9,945 bases of DNA from DASUTB01 sp036374835 (GTDB lineage: Bacteria > Actinomycetota > Actinomycetes > Jiangellales > Jiangellaceae), in contig DASUTB010000133.1 of NCBI GenBank assembly GCA_036374835.1, positions 1 through 9,945 on the forward strand, written 5' to 3'. Made by a program: the position numbers and the translations under genes. A model generated the notes under the pieces. It ran no database searches, had not been told where the DNA came from, and saw only the letters and a program-made list of their open reading frames with translations. Each line of letters begins with the position of its first letter. Position 1 is the stretch's first letter. Positions 1 to 7,436 of this stretch are shown piece by piece.

Positions 1-1291
1 CGATTCCGGTGACCGTGTTGCGATCAAGTGCGGACGCCTGAGCCGGGGTCAGATCGTCGGCCATGAGCACACCTGGCCGTGGCTGGAACTCCGGCGATCT
101 GCCGAGCATGGCGAGCAGCACTTGATCGTGCAGCGCGCGGACGTCGGCTGCCCGGGCTTGCTGGTACTCGTCCGGCAACGCCTCGAGATCGGCGGCCAGC
201 GCGAGCATGGCTTCGGACCACGCCACGGGCGCGGGTGCGCCATCGTCGACCCTGCCGCGGACGCCGTCCAGCAGCTCGGAGTCGTCGAGCAGCATGAGGT
301 GGGCGTCGAAGATGCCGGCCTCGGCCTCGCCGATCTCACGCGACGTACGGGCGCGGGTCTGGACGGTCGCCCGCCGAACCGCGGCGATGGAGCTGCGGAC
401 CCGGCGCCACTCGGCCGTCGGGTCGCCGGCAGCCGGCGCGGCGGCGGCCTCGGCGGCCAGCGACTCGGACGGTGCGCCGGGTCGCCACGACGGGCCGATG
501 CCGATGCCAGGGGACGCGGGGTAGGGGCCTCCAGTAGCCGGAGCGGGTGCGGGCGGCGCGAGGTCGGCGACGCCCTCGTCGACGTGCCGCGACGCGAGGG
601 CCAGAACGTGATCGACGGCTTCACGTGCCTGGCTACCGGTAGCGCCGACCTCCACCTCGTGGCCTTCGAGCGCGCCAAGAGTGGCGACGCGACTCAGGCT
701 CGATCCGGGCACCCATGGCGATCCGGTTGTGAGGTTCCGCAGTTGGACGCGGGCGTCGAATGTCCGCACCTCACCGACCAGTCGGGCCGCGGGCCGGGCG
801 TGCAGCCCGTGCGGGTTCGCCACCACGAACGACGCGTGCACGGCCGGTTCGTGCGCTTCAGGCGCGGCGCCGTCCCCGGTACCGGCGGGCTGCAGGTGCG
901 ACTGCTTGCCGGCCAGCGCGGCGACCGCCTCCGCCTCGACCTCGGTCAGCGACGCCCCACCGGCTGCCGCGACGGCCGCGGCGACCAGGCCTTCGACGAG
1001 GGGCGCGGCGCACAACCGAACCCGCGAGGCGGTCGAGGCGTCGATCAGCTCCAGGGCCAGTTCGGCGGACAGCACGGCGCTGCCCAGGTCCATCAGGACC
1101 AGGACACCGTCCGGGCCGTCGACCTGCTCGATCGCCGCCTGCACCTGCACGGCGTCGGTGCCGAACGTCGTCTCGTCCAGCCCGGCGGCGATCGCGATGG
1201 ACACGTCCCGGCCGTGCAGCATCTCCCGGGCGATGTCGACCGCGGCCCGCGCCAGGGCGTGGCTGTGCGAGACGACGACGATGCCGACCAT
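1..1291 (-). CDS. dhaM: DhaM: phosphoryl-transfer subunit of PEP-dependent dihydroxyacetone kinase (EIIA-HPr-EI fusion), partial at left edge
   Basis: DhaM passes phosphate from the PTS to the ADP held by DhaL, which then phosphorylates dihydroxyacetone in the cytosol. The frame is open for 430 codons from ATG at 1291 to the window edge. Residues 1-130 form the EIIA-Man-like DhaM domain, with the VVVSHSHA motif placing the phospho-histidine at His9. Residues about 151-235 are an HPr domain with NPHGLHARPA (His164). A Pro/Ala-rich linker leads from about 255 into the N-terminal part of Enzyme I (ASPGIGIGPSW, then a helical segment to 430). The EI phospho-histidine loop (GG..SH.AI) is expected just past the edge, so I cannot see whether it is intact. 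The start is supported by the EIIA motif and a GAGG sequence overlapping the dhaL stop. dhaL ends 13 bases upstream, so this is the last visible gene of the operon. The three-domain layout matches the long DhaM known from E. coli; the role is inferred from domains and context. Confidence 0.93.
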   Translation of the reverse strand, partial: MVGIVVVSHSHALARAAVDIAREMLHGRDVSIAIAAGLDETTFGTDAVQVQAAIEQVDGPDGVLVLMDLGSAVLSAELALELIDASTASRVRLCAAPLVEGLVAAAVAAAGGASLTEVEAEAVAALAGKQSHLQPAGTGDGAAPEAHEPAVHASFVVANPHGLHARPAARLVGEVRTFDARVQLRNLTTGSPWVPGSSLSRVATLGALEGHEVEVGATGSQAREAVDHVLALASRHVDEGVADLAPPAPAPATGGPYPASPGIGIGPSWRPGAPSESLAAEAAAAPAAGDPTAEWRRVRSSIAAVRRATVQTRARTSREIGEAEAGIFDAHLMLLDDSELLDGVRGRVDDGAPAPVAWSEAMLALAADLEALPDEYQQARAADVRALHDQVLLAMLGRSPEFQPRPGVLMADDLTPAQASALDRNTVTGI

Positions 1292-1304
1292 GACCGAGCC
1301 GGCC

Positions 1305-1943
1305 TCAGCCGAGCGCCGTCGCGGCGGCGCGGATCAGCAGCGCGGAGCTCGTCGCGCCCGGGTCCTGATGCCCGACGCTGCGCTCGCCCAGGTAGGACGC
1401 GCGTCCCTTGCGGGCGAGCATGGGCGTGGTGGCGTCGCGTCCCGACTCGGCGGCGGTGACGGCGGCGGCCATGCCTTCGCGGAGACCGTTGCCGCTGTCC
1501 AGCGCGTCGTCCAAGGCATCGATGGCCGGTGCGAGCGCGTCGTACATGGTCTTGTCGCCGGCCTCGGCCTTGCCCCGCGCGACGACGCCGTCGAGTCCGG
1601 CGCGCAGCGCCTTGGCCAGGTCCTCGGGCCCGAGCGAGTCGACGTCGCCACACGCCATGCCGAGGCGGAGGAAGAACGTCCCGTACAGCGGCCCGCTGGC
1701 GCCGCCTACCGAGCTGACCAACGTCATGCCGACTTTCTTGAACAGCGCGGCGGCGCTGGTCAGCGTGTCGTCGCTGTCCAGCGCCGCGAGCACCGCCGTC
1801 ATGCCGCGGTCCATGTTGATGCCGTGGTCGGCGTCACCGATGGCAGCGTCCAACGCGGTGAGCTTTTCCTTCTGCTCAGCCACGAGGGCGGCGAAACCCT
1901 GGACCCACGCCCGGAGGCCGGCGAGCGTGACGGCATCGGTCAT
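1305..1943 (-). CDS. dhaL: DhaL: ADP-binding subunit of dihydroxyacetone kinase
   Basis: DhaL holds a tightly bound ADP that is phosphorylated by DhaM and then passes phosphate to DHA bound in DhaK. The 212-residue product has the usual DhaL length. Visible motifs are GDADHGINMDRG (residues 36-47), whose Asp37 and Asp39 are in the Mg-binding cluster, SVGGASGPLYGTFF (78-91), GDKTMYDAL (129-137) and the nucleotide-binding C-terminal stretch around GERSVGHQDPGATS (186-199). An in-frame ATG lies 16 codons further upstream inside dhaK. I prefer ATG 1943 because GGGGAG sits about 8 bases before it, the start then lies 2 bases past the dhaK stop, and the family begins at this point. The tight packing implies translational coupling with dhaK. 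No key residue appears to be missing. Confidence 0.95.
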   Translation of the reverse strand: MTDAVTLAGLRAWVQGFAALVAEQKEKLTALDAAIGDADHGINMDRGMTAVLAALDSDDTLTSAAALFKKVGMTLVSSVGGASGPLYGTFFLRLGMACGDVDSLGPEDLAKALRAGLDGVVARGKAEAGDKTMYDALAPAIDALDDALDSGNGLREGMAAAVTAAESGRDATTPMLARKGRASYLGERSVGHQDPGATSSALLIRAAATALG

Positions 1944-1945
1944 GA

Positions 1946-2947
<1,002 letters not shown>

Positions 2948-2965
2948 GATCCCTCCTTGGGCAGA

Positions 2966-3604
2966 TCAGGCGGATGCCCGCTCGGATTCCGGCTCGGTTG
3001 GTGTGATCGCCGGGATGCGCTCGGGAACTTCGCGCACCTTCGTCAAGGCCAGATAGACCAGCGCGGCGGCGACACCGGCCGCGAACTCGGCGGCAAGGTA
3101 GACCGGAGCCTGGCCCCACTCGACGTCCCCGCCCCACAACGTCTGGATGACCACAGGCCCAAGCGTACGAGCCGGGTTGATCGATGCACCGGTAGCAGGG
3201 GCGACCGGAATGATCGCCGCGAAGACGACCAGCCCGATGGCGACGCCGGCGAAGCCCGGTGCGGCGTTGCGGTGGATCACGAGCAGCACTGTGAGCACGA
3301 GGATGAACGTCCCCACGAACTCGGCGACGAACGCCTGACCGGCGCCGACCCCCTCGCCGTATGCCGCGACGCCCAGGCCGAGGTCGCTGGCCCGGCTGCC
3401 CAGCACGCCGATGATCGCGACGGCCCCGAGCGCGCCGCCGACGAGCTGCGCGGCGATGTACTCCGGGACGCGGCGCCACGGGAACTGGCCGGAGAGCGCC
3501 AGGCCGATCGTCACCGCCGGATTGATGTGGTTGCCCGACACGTGGCCGAAGGCGTAGACAGTGGCGACGACAATCGTGCCGAACGCGAACGAGATGATTG
3601 CCAG
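2966..3604 (-). pseudogene. MIP-family channel (aquaporin/glycerol facilitator type), 5'-truncated
   Basis: MIP channels pass water, glycerol or similar small solutes across the membrane; beside dhaK the likely cargo is glycerol or DHA (inference). Both half-helix motifs are present: SGNHINPAVT, and TGASINPARTLGP near the end. The downstream helices are hydrophobic and intact. The residue after the second NPAR is Thr, not the Asp seen in E. coli GlpF, so the substrate is uncertain. The first possible start, GTG 3541, falls inside the conserved HVSGNHINPA segment, has no ribosome-binding site and would drop helices 1 and 2. The frame continues upstream with good helix-2 homology (AIISFAFG...VYAFGH) to about 3600, then becomes antisense to an IclR fragment. 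It stays open with no ATG, GTG or TTG until a TGA near 3755. Helix 1 and the start, roughly 40 residues, are missing, so I call it a pseudogene. It ends 18 bases before dhaK. Confidence 0.85.
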
Positions 3605-3865
3605 GTGACGGATCCGGGCGAGTTCGGCAAGCAGCTCGACGACGTGCGCGCCACCGGTTTGGCCTACGAGAACGACGAGGCCGTACTGGGAGAGTCGTGC
3701 GTGGCCGGCGCTGTGTTCGACTCGAACGGCGTCGTCGGCGCGGTGGGTCTCGTCGTCCCGTCAACCGAGTGGCCGCTGGACGACGCGGCCGTCGACGCGG
3801 TTCGCACCACTGCACGAACGATCTCTCGTGAACTCGGCGCCTCCCAGTGGCCGGTACCGGCCTAG
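3602..3865 (+). pseudogene. IclR-family transcriptional regulator, C-terminal fragment only
   Basis: These 87 codons match the end of an IclR effector-binding domain: TDPGEFGKQLDDVRATG, then LAYENDEAVLGESCVAGAVFD, then a GVVGAVGLVVP strand and a final helix TARTISRELGA. IclR regulators are about 250 residues long with an N-terminal winged helix-turn-helix; that part and the first half of the effector domain are absent. Upstream of 3602 the frame is only antisense to the MIP channel gene and has no IclR character. No start codon or ribosome-binding site fits the fragment. An IclR regulator divergent from a channel-dhaKLM operon is a sensible local repressor or activator, so this was probably the operon's own regulator (inference). 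Family assignment is by recognition of the effector-domain pattern. Confidence 0.8.
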
Positions 3866-3875
3866 ATCGTCGTAT

Positions 3876-3890
3876 GTGCGTCCTGCGCAC
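3876..3890. repeat. Short inverted repeat GTGCG-N5-CGCAC upstream of the SRPBCC gene
   Basis: Perfect 5-base arms flank a 5-base centre, placed between the IclR remnant's stop (3865) and the next ATG (3905). It could be an operator or the stem of a weak terminator for the former regulator gene. No T-run follows it, so a terminator role is doubtful. Arms this short can occur by chance. Confidence 0.35.
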
Positions 3891-3891
3891 G

Positions 3892-3897
3892 TATTGT
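3892..3897 (+). promoter_or_regulatory. Possible -10 element (TATTGT) for leaderless transcription of the SRPBCC gene
   Basis: TATTGT ends 7 bases before ATG 3905, the spacing expected if transcription starts at or next to the start codon. No Shine-Dalgarno sequence precedes the ATG, which fits a leaderless mRNA, a common arrangement in actinobacteria. I see no convincing -35 hexamer at the matching distance, so this is tentative. Confidence 0.3.
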
Positions 3898-3904
3898 CTG
3901 TGGC

Positions 3905-4336
3905 ATGCGATTCGAGACCTCCATCGACATTGCCGCCTCCGCCGAGCACGTCTTCGGCGTCTACACCGACGTCGAGCGCTGGCCTGAGTGGACGGAGAGC
4001 GTGACCAGCGTCGAACGACTGGACGAAGGACCGCTTCGGGTGGGTTCCCGAGTCCGGATCAAGCAACCCCGCCTCCCGGTAGCGGTGTGGGAGGTGACCG
4101 ACCTGGTGCCGGACCGCTCGTTCACCTGGGTCGCCCGTGGCCCGGGAATCGTCACGACCGCCAGCCACGTGATCACCCCAGCGGACCAGAACGGCCAGGT
4201 CACGGTGACAGCGTCGTTGGACCAAGCTGGGCTGCTGGGACCGCTGCTCGGCCTGCTGACCAAGCGGATGACCAACCACTACCTCGACACCGAGGTCCGC
4301 GGCCTGAAAGCCCGCTGCGAGAGCCAGGGCGGATGA
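3905..4336 (+). CDS. SRPBCC-superfamily protein (START/polyketide-cyclase-like ligand-binding fold)
   Basis: The 143-residue product has the usual length and order of a single-domain SRPBCC protein. The N-terminal strand MRFETSIDIAAS leads into AEHVFGVYTDVERWPEWTES (residues 13-32), the helix-grip signature in which a family Trp-Pro-Trp turn is visible at 26-29. It is followed by GSRVRIKQPRL, the strand pair WEVTDLVPDRSFTWVARGPG, and a long C-terminal helix (about 107-138). Members bind hydrophobic ligands or act as cyclases or dehydratases; no substrate can be read from the sequence. It appears soluble and cytosolic, with no signal peptide or membrane segment. There is no ribosome-binding site before the ATG. 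The alpha/beta hydrolase gene follows on the same strand after 129 bases, so co-transcription is possible but not shown. Confidence 0.85.
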   Translation: MRFETSIDIAASAEHVFGVYTDVERWPEWTESVTSVERLDEGPLRVGSRVRIKQPRLPVAVWEVTDLVPDRSFTWVARGPGIVTTASHVITPADQNGQVTVTASLDQAGLLGPLLGLLTKRMTNHYLDTEVRGLKARCESQGG

Positions 4337-4465
4337 TTGGACCGAGCCGGGATCTCATCGCGGGTGCGTAGACGTGGCGGACACAAGGGTCGGCTGATGA
4401 TCGGGGCAGCGCTTCTGTGTTGGTGTGGTGCCGACTGACCTGCGATGCCGCTGCAGAATCAGGTC

Positions 4466-5359
4466 ATGACAGAAGCAGCGACCGATCCGCACCGGCCCAC
4501 AACCGTGATCCAGCTCGATGACGGTCCTGTCGAGTACCGGCTGGACCGGCGTGGCGGTGGCACCGTGGTCATCTTCCACGGTGGACACATGCATGCCGGT
4601 CTCGCCCTCGGCGAGACCATCTTCACCGACCTGGGGTACACGGTTCTGGTGCCGTCTCGCCCGGGCTACGGGCGGACCCCGGTCACCACCGGCAGATCAC
4701 CGAGCGGCTTCATCCAAGTTGTGCGGCAGCTGTGTGACCACCTCGGCATCGAGCGGATCGCGGCGGCCGTGGGCATGTCCGCGGGCGGACCGACTGCACT
4801 TGCGATGGCCTCTAGGTATCCCCAGCTCGTCCAACGGCTCATCCTGCAAAGCGCCGTGGGGTTTCTTTCCTGGCCTGAGCGCCGCACCCGTCTGGCCGCC
4901 TACGTGGCATTCAACGGCGCCACTGAGAGAATCACTTGGGCGCTTGTCCGCAGCCTCATCCGGCACGCCCCAACCACCGGTCTGCGGTTGATGCTGCGCG
5001 ACCTGTCCATCAAGCCCGCCAGCCACGTCATCGCGTCCCTCAGCGATCAAGACCGGGCGGCGATGCTGGCACTGTTCTGCGGCATGCGCTCCGGGCACGG
5101 CTTCCGCAACGACCTTCGCAACGGACCAGCCCCGATGCAGGAGATCACCCAACCGACGCTGATCATCGCAAGCCGCTATGACGGTTCGGTGCCGCCTAGC
5201 CACGCCGAATCACTAGCAGCTGGCATCCCACATGCCGAACTCGTCCAGAGCGAGGCCGACTCCCACCTCATCTGGTACAGCAGCGACTACGCCGTGATCG
5301 CCGAAAGAATCGACCAATTCCTCAGCAGCGATCCCCGGGTACCGCCCACTAGACAATAG
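4466..5359 (+). CDS. Alpha/beta hydrolase
   Basis: A 297-residue protein of the alpha/beta hydrolase fold. The oxyanion region is VVIFHGGHMH (residues 34-43), the nucleophile elbow GMSAGG (103-108) has Ser105, the acid is probably Asp239 in SRYDGSVPP, and the base is His267 in EADSHLIW. All three catalytic positions are present, so it should be active, probably on an ester, lactone or epoxide-like small molecule; the substrate is unknown. No signal peptide is seen, so it is probably cytosolic. An in-frame ATG at 4445 would add 7 residues. I chose 4466 because the fold and charged leader begin there, but neither start has a strong ribosome-binding site (only AGG close before 4466). It converges on the minus-strand phosphotransferase, with 194 bases between the two stops. 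Confidence 0.87.
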   Translation: MTEAATDPHRPTTVIQLDDGPVEYRLDRRGGGTVVIFHGGHMHAGLALGETIFTDLGYTVLVPSRPGYGRTPVTTGRSPSGFIQVVRQLCDHLGIERIAAAVGMSAGGPTALAMASRYPQLVQRLILQSAVGFLSWPERRTRLAAYVAFNGATERITWALVRSLIRHAPTTGLRLMLRDLSIKPASHVIASLSDQDRAAMLALFCGMRSGHGFRNDLRNGPAPMQEITQPTLIIASRYDGSVPPSHAESLAAGIPHAELVQSEADSHLIWYSSDYAVIAERIDQFLSSDPRVPPTRQ

Positions 5360-5553
5360 GCGGGCCGGGGCTGCGCTCGCGCATTCGACGAAGCCCTCAA
5401 CCACTGAACCCGAACGGCACCGCACCCCTTCGGCGACCGGTTCGGAGCCGGTCAGGAGGACGCACCAGGCGGACACCTCATCGGCGGCACGATGACGCGT
5501 TCGGCGCGCAGTGCAGCATGACCGGGCGTGGTGGCTGACCCTGAGGCTTTGCG
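5360..5553. other. Convergent intergenic region with a GACCGG-N7-CCGGTC hairpin
   Basis: This region lies between the convergent stops of the hydrolase (plus) and the phosphotransferase (minus). I see no supported gene. It holds an inverted repeat, GACCGG at 5435-5440 and CCGGTC at 5448-5453 with a 7-base loop, which could form a hairpin on either strand. No T-run follows it in either direction, so a terminator role rests on position alone. Confidence 0.4.
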
Positions 5554-6345
5554 TTAGGTGAAGTCGGCGCGGTGGTCACGTACCCAGGCGATTTCGACGG
5601 TGTTCTGTTCGAGGGCGCCCTGGGCAACCCACGTCCGCTGGGGCTCCTGGCCCAACTCGGCGAGGTGGCTGACGAGGTCGCTGACTGCTTGCATCCGACG
5701 TACCACGGCCTCAGCGATGTCGAAGTCGGGCAGGTCGCCGTAGGCGTCGAGGAAGACTTGGATGCGGTGTCGGCGGTCTGGGATCTCGGGGAAGTGATGC
5801 CAGTCGCGTACGAACTCGTCGCAGCGCACCGGGACGAACCACCGGAGGGCGTAGGCGACATCGGAGAGTCGGGGCGCGGGATGAAGGTAGTCCCAGTCGA
5901 TCAGCCCGATGGCCTCGTTGTCTCGCCAGACGAAGTTCCACGGCCCCGGGTCGCCGTGGCAGTACACAAGATCCTCACCGTTGTGCGCCGCGACAGCGGG
6001 TGCCCCCCATTCAGCGTTCGGTGGTGGCGTCCACGTCGTCGTCGCATCGTGGACCCGGCGCAGGAGGCGGGCCGCAGAAGCCAACCCGTCATCGGTGTGC
6101 TGGTGATACCACGCATCACCCCCGGAGTCTCCTTCGATGAACCGCACAGTCTCGGTGTCCCCTTCGAGGCGCAGCAGCTCGGGTACGCCGACGATTCCTT
6201 GGTCTCTGAGGTGCTGGAGGAGGTCGTGGATCGTGGCAGCGTTGGCTGGGGCCGGGCGGGTCACGGTGTCGCCGTCGATGGTCACCGGCCGGGCATCGCG
6301 GTTGACCTGCTCGGCGCCGTCAACACCGTCCAATGGTTCGTCCAT
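5554..6345 (-). CDS. Phosphotransferase of the aminoglycoside-phosphotransferase (APH/choline-kinase-like) fold
   Basis: A 263-residue kinase-like protein. The catalytic loop is CHGDPGPWNFVW (129-140), giving the HxD...N pattern with Asp132 and Asn137. The metal-binding Asp follows in LIDWDYLHP (149-157, Asp150). The N-lobe is short: DGDTVTRPA (24-32) has Arg where many relatives have the ATP-contacting Lys, then LLQHLRDQGIVGVPELL and the hinge strand ETVRFIEGD. Relatives phosphorylate aminoglycosides, macrolides, homoserine, choline or unknown small molecules, and nothing here fixes the substrate, so I would not call it a resistance gene. The open frame extends 54 codons upstream, but ATG 6345 is preferred because GGGAGGG lies about 9 bases before it and the upstream part is low-complexity Arg/Gly sequence. 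It stands alone on the minus strand, 342 bases after the DUF6069-type gene. Confidence 0.85.
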   Translation of the reverse strand: MDEPLDGVDGAEQVNRDARPVTIDGDTVTRPAPANAATIHDLLQHLRDQGIVGVPELLRLEGDTETVRFIEGDSGGDAWYHQHTDDGLASAARLLRRVHDATTTWTPPPNAEWGAPAVAAHNGEDLVYCHGDPGPWNFVWRDNEAIGLIDWDYLHPAPRLSDVAYALRWFVPVRCDEFVRDWHHFPEIPDRRHRIQVFLDAYGDLPDFDIAEAVVRRMQAVSDLVSHLAELGQEPQRTWVAQGALEQNTVEIAWVRDHRADFT

Positions 6346-6393
6346 ACCCCGACCCTCCCGACCAGATCCGGAGCTTGGCAACTGAAATACGGG

Positions 6394-6415
6394 GCCCTGA
6401 CGACGTTGCCCTGAC
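6394..6415. repeat. Direct repeat GCCCTGAC x2, 14-base period
   Basis: GCCCTGAC occurs at 6394-6401 and again at 6408-6415, with GACGTT between them. It lies about 50-70 bases upstream of the phosphotransferase start on the minus strand. It could be a pair of half-sites for a regulator or chance; the period of 14 is not a full helical turn multiple. Confidence 0.4.
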
Positions 6416-6637
6416 AACCCGTCCCTCGACGCCCTCACATCGGCATTGACAGGACGTTCGAACCGCGCCGACACGCGCGTCTTACCGCCACGACACGGCG
6501 CCCGCAATACGGCCGGTTGCGGGTTGCCAGCTCAATCCAGCGAGGTCAACTGTCTGCGGGCTACGGTAGCCGCGAGCGCGAGGTTCCGGTAGGCGGACCT
6601 GTCCCGGTGAGGCTCTCTGGACGGAACATTCGGGACG

Positions 6638-6671
6638 CTGGCGCGTAATTGCGCGTAGCGAGCAGCGCCAG
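6638..6671 (-). terminator. Possible terminator hairpin after the DUF6069-type gene
   Basis: CTGGCGC (6638-6644) and GCGCCAG (6665-6671) are perfect 7-base arms with a 20-base loop that contains further GCGC self-complementarity. On the minus strand the hairpin starts 16 bases past the DUF6069-type stop codon, where a terminator is expected. No U-run follows, so it would be a weak or factor-assisted terminator, common in high-GC genomes. Confidence is limited to the structure itself. Confidence 0.4.
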
Positions 6672-6687
6672 TAACGGTGAGGTTTCG

Positions 6688-7143
6688 TCACTGGGTCCGG
6701 TTGCGGAGGCTCCGCGCCAGGGTGGGGATCATCATCGTCGCTGCGACCAGGTGTAGCCCCAGGAGGGCGGTGGTGGTGGCGGTGTTTGCCCCGGACAGGA
6801 CGGGCGGGACCATCGAAATCGCGGTCAGCGACACTGCCGTCTGCACGAATCGCTCGGCGGGGCGAGCGCTCCAACGAAGAAGAGCGACGGCAATGACGAT
6901 GCCCACGACCGAGAAGAAGCCGGTCACCACGGCGAACCCGGACAATGGGATCGTCCCGCCGCCATCGGGGACCTGGAAGTCGACGCCAACGGCCTGGGCA
7001 AGTGCAGCGGCGAGGGTGGTGGCCACCATCGCTGCGAGCGCGGCGATGAAGCCGGTGCCGGCGAGCCCGCGGAGTCGGCGGGTGTGGCTTGTTTGGCCCG
7101 ATGCCGGGCCTGCGACGACTCCGGCGTCATTCGTGCTGTTCAT
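6688..7143 (-). CDS. Four-helix integral membrane protein, DUF6069-like
   Basis: The 151-residue product has a short charged N-terminus (residues 1-26, ending TRRLRG) and four hydrophobic segments at about 27-50, 65-90, 98-117 and 123-143. The segment order and the phrases TIPLSGFAVVTGFF and LLRWSARPAERFVQT match what I recall of the DUF6069 family, a group of small actinobacterial membrane proteins of unknown function. ATG 7143 is a firm start: GGAGG sits about 6 bases before it, whereas the longer upstream frame starts with Arg/Pro-rich sequence unlike a membrane protein. It is on the same strand as the ECF sigma gene, 293 bases downstream of it, too far for a tight operon; co-regulation is possible but not visible. 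No enzymatic motif is seen, and no function is assigned. Confidence 0.8.
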   Translation of the reverse strand: MNSTNDAGVVAGPASGQTSHTRRLRGLAGTGFIAALAAMVATTLAAALAQAVGVDFQVPDGGGTIPLSGFAVVTGFFSVVGIVIAVALLRWSARPAERFVQTAVSLTAISMVPPVLSGANTATTTALLGLHLVAATMMIPTLARSLRNRTQ

Positions 7144-7436
7144 GTCGTTCCTCCATGATTCGGTAACCGGCGTATGAGGTGTTGACTGGCGTGCAAAGGT
7201 CTTGGCCTGGGGGTGACGATGTGCACCCTCGCCGTGCGACGGCCGGGGTTCCGCAGGGCGCGGACGCCGGTGCCGCGGAGCCAGAACCCGGGCGTCGCGT
7301 CCGAGGAGCGGCCCGGGCTTGCCGTCGCGCAGTGCCAGCTGCACCCGCCCGCGGGTGATGACGCCGAACGCGTCGCACCACTCCGCCGCGACTACCGTGA
7401 CACCGCGCCAGCGCGCAGCGCGAGCGTCCGCACGGA
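7144..7436. other. Interval of 293 bases between the sigma factor and the DUF6069-type gene
   Basis: I cannot support a gene here. On the minus strand a frame starting at GTG 7344 runs into the DUF6069-type gene, but it becomes Arg/Pro/His-rich and lacks a ribosome-binding site. Reading slightly further upstream, the phrases VTVVAAEWCDAFGVITRG look more protein-like and might be a decayed gene end, which I cannot identify. The strong GGAGG for the DUF6069-type gene is at its left end. A separate promoter is likely, but no clean -35/-10 pair stands out. Confidence 0.4.

Larger units (their letters stand above)
6346..6687. other. Non-coding interval of 342 bases between the DUF6069-type gene and the phosphotransferase
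   Basis: I see no supported gene here; frames that cross it are shadows of the flanking genes. It contains an 8-base direct repeat (6394-6415) close upstream of the phosphotransferase start and a hairpin (6638-6671) just past the DUF6069-type stop. A TTGACA at 6446-6451 on the plus strand has no matching -10 element. The phosphotransferase promoter should lie in the left half, but I cannot identify it with confidence. Confidence 0.5.

Noticed and set aside
2966..3541. GTG 3541 as a genuine start giving a short 191-residue MIP protein
   Set aside because: It would begin within the conserved HVSGNHINPA segment, drop two transmembrane helices and have no ribosome-binding site; clear helix-2 homology continues upstream of it.
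2957..3601. Plus-strand frame from 2957 as the N-terminal part of the IclR protein
   Set aside because: It gives a continuous frame with the IclR fragment, but its sequence is charged and low in hydrophobic residues, has no helix-turn-helix, and is exactly antisense to the MIP channel gene.
5213..5476. Minus-strand 87-codon frame overlapping the end of the hydrolase
   Set aside because: Most of it is antisense to the conserved catalytic His region of the hydrolase, and it has no recognisable family.
5554..6345. Calling the phosphotransferase an aminoglycoside-resistance gene
   Set aside because: Only the general fold and catalytic motifs are visible; nothing identifies aminoglycosides as the substrate, and most members of this fold in actinobacteria have other or unknown roles.
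6446..6463. TTGACA followed by GTTCGAAC, resembling a second promoter with a LexA site
   Set aside because: No -10 hexamer occurs at 16-18 bases, and GTTCGAAC is not the TCGAAC-N4-GTTCGA arrangement that LexA needs.
6482..6874. Minus-strand 130-codon frame between the phosphotransferase and the DUF6069-type gene
   Set aside because: It overlaps the 3' half of the DUF6069-type gene in another frame, and its product is Arg/Pro-rich with no domain.
7144..7344. N-terminal extension of the DUF6069-type protein from GTG 7344
   Set aside because: The added 67 residues are Arg/Pro/His-rich and have no ribosome-binding site, while ATG 7143 has an excellent one.
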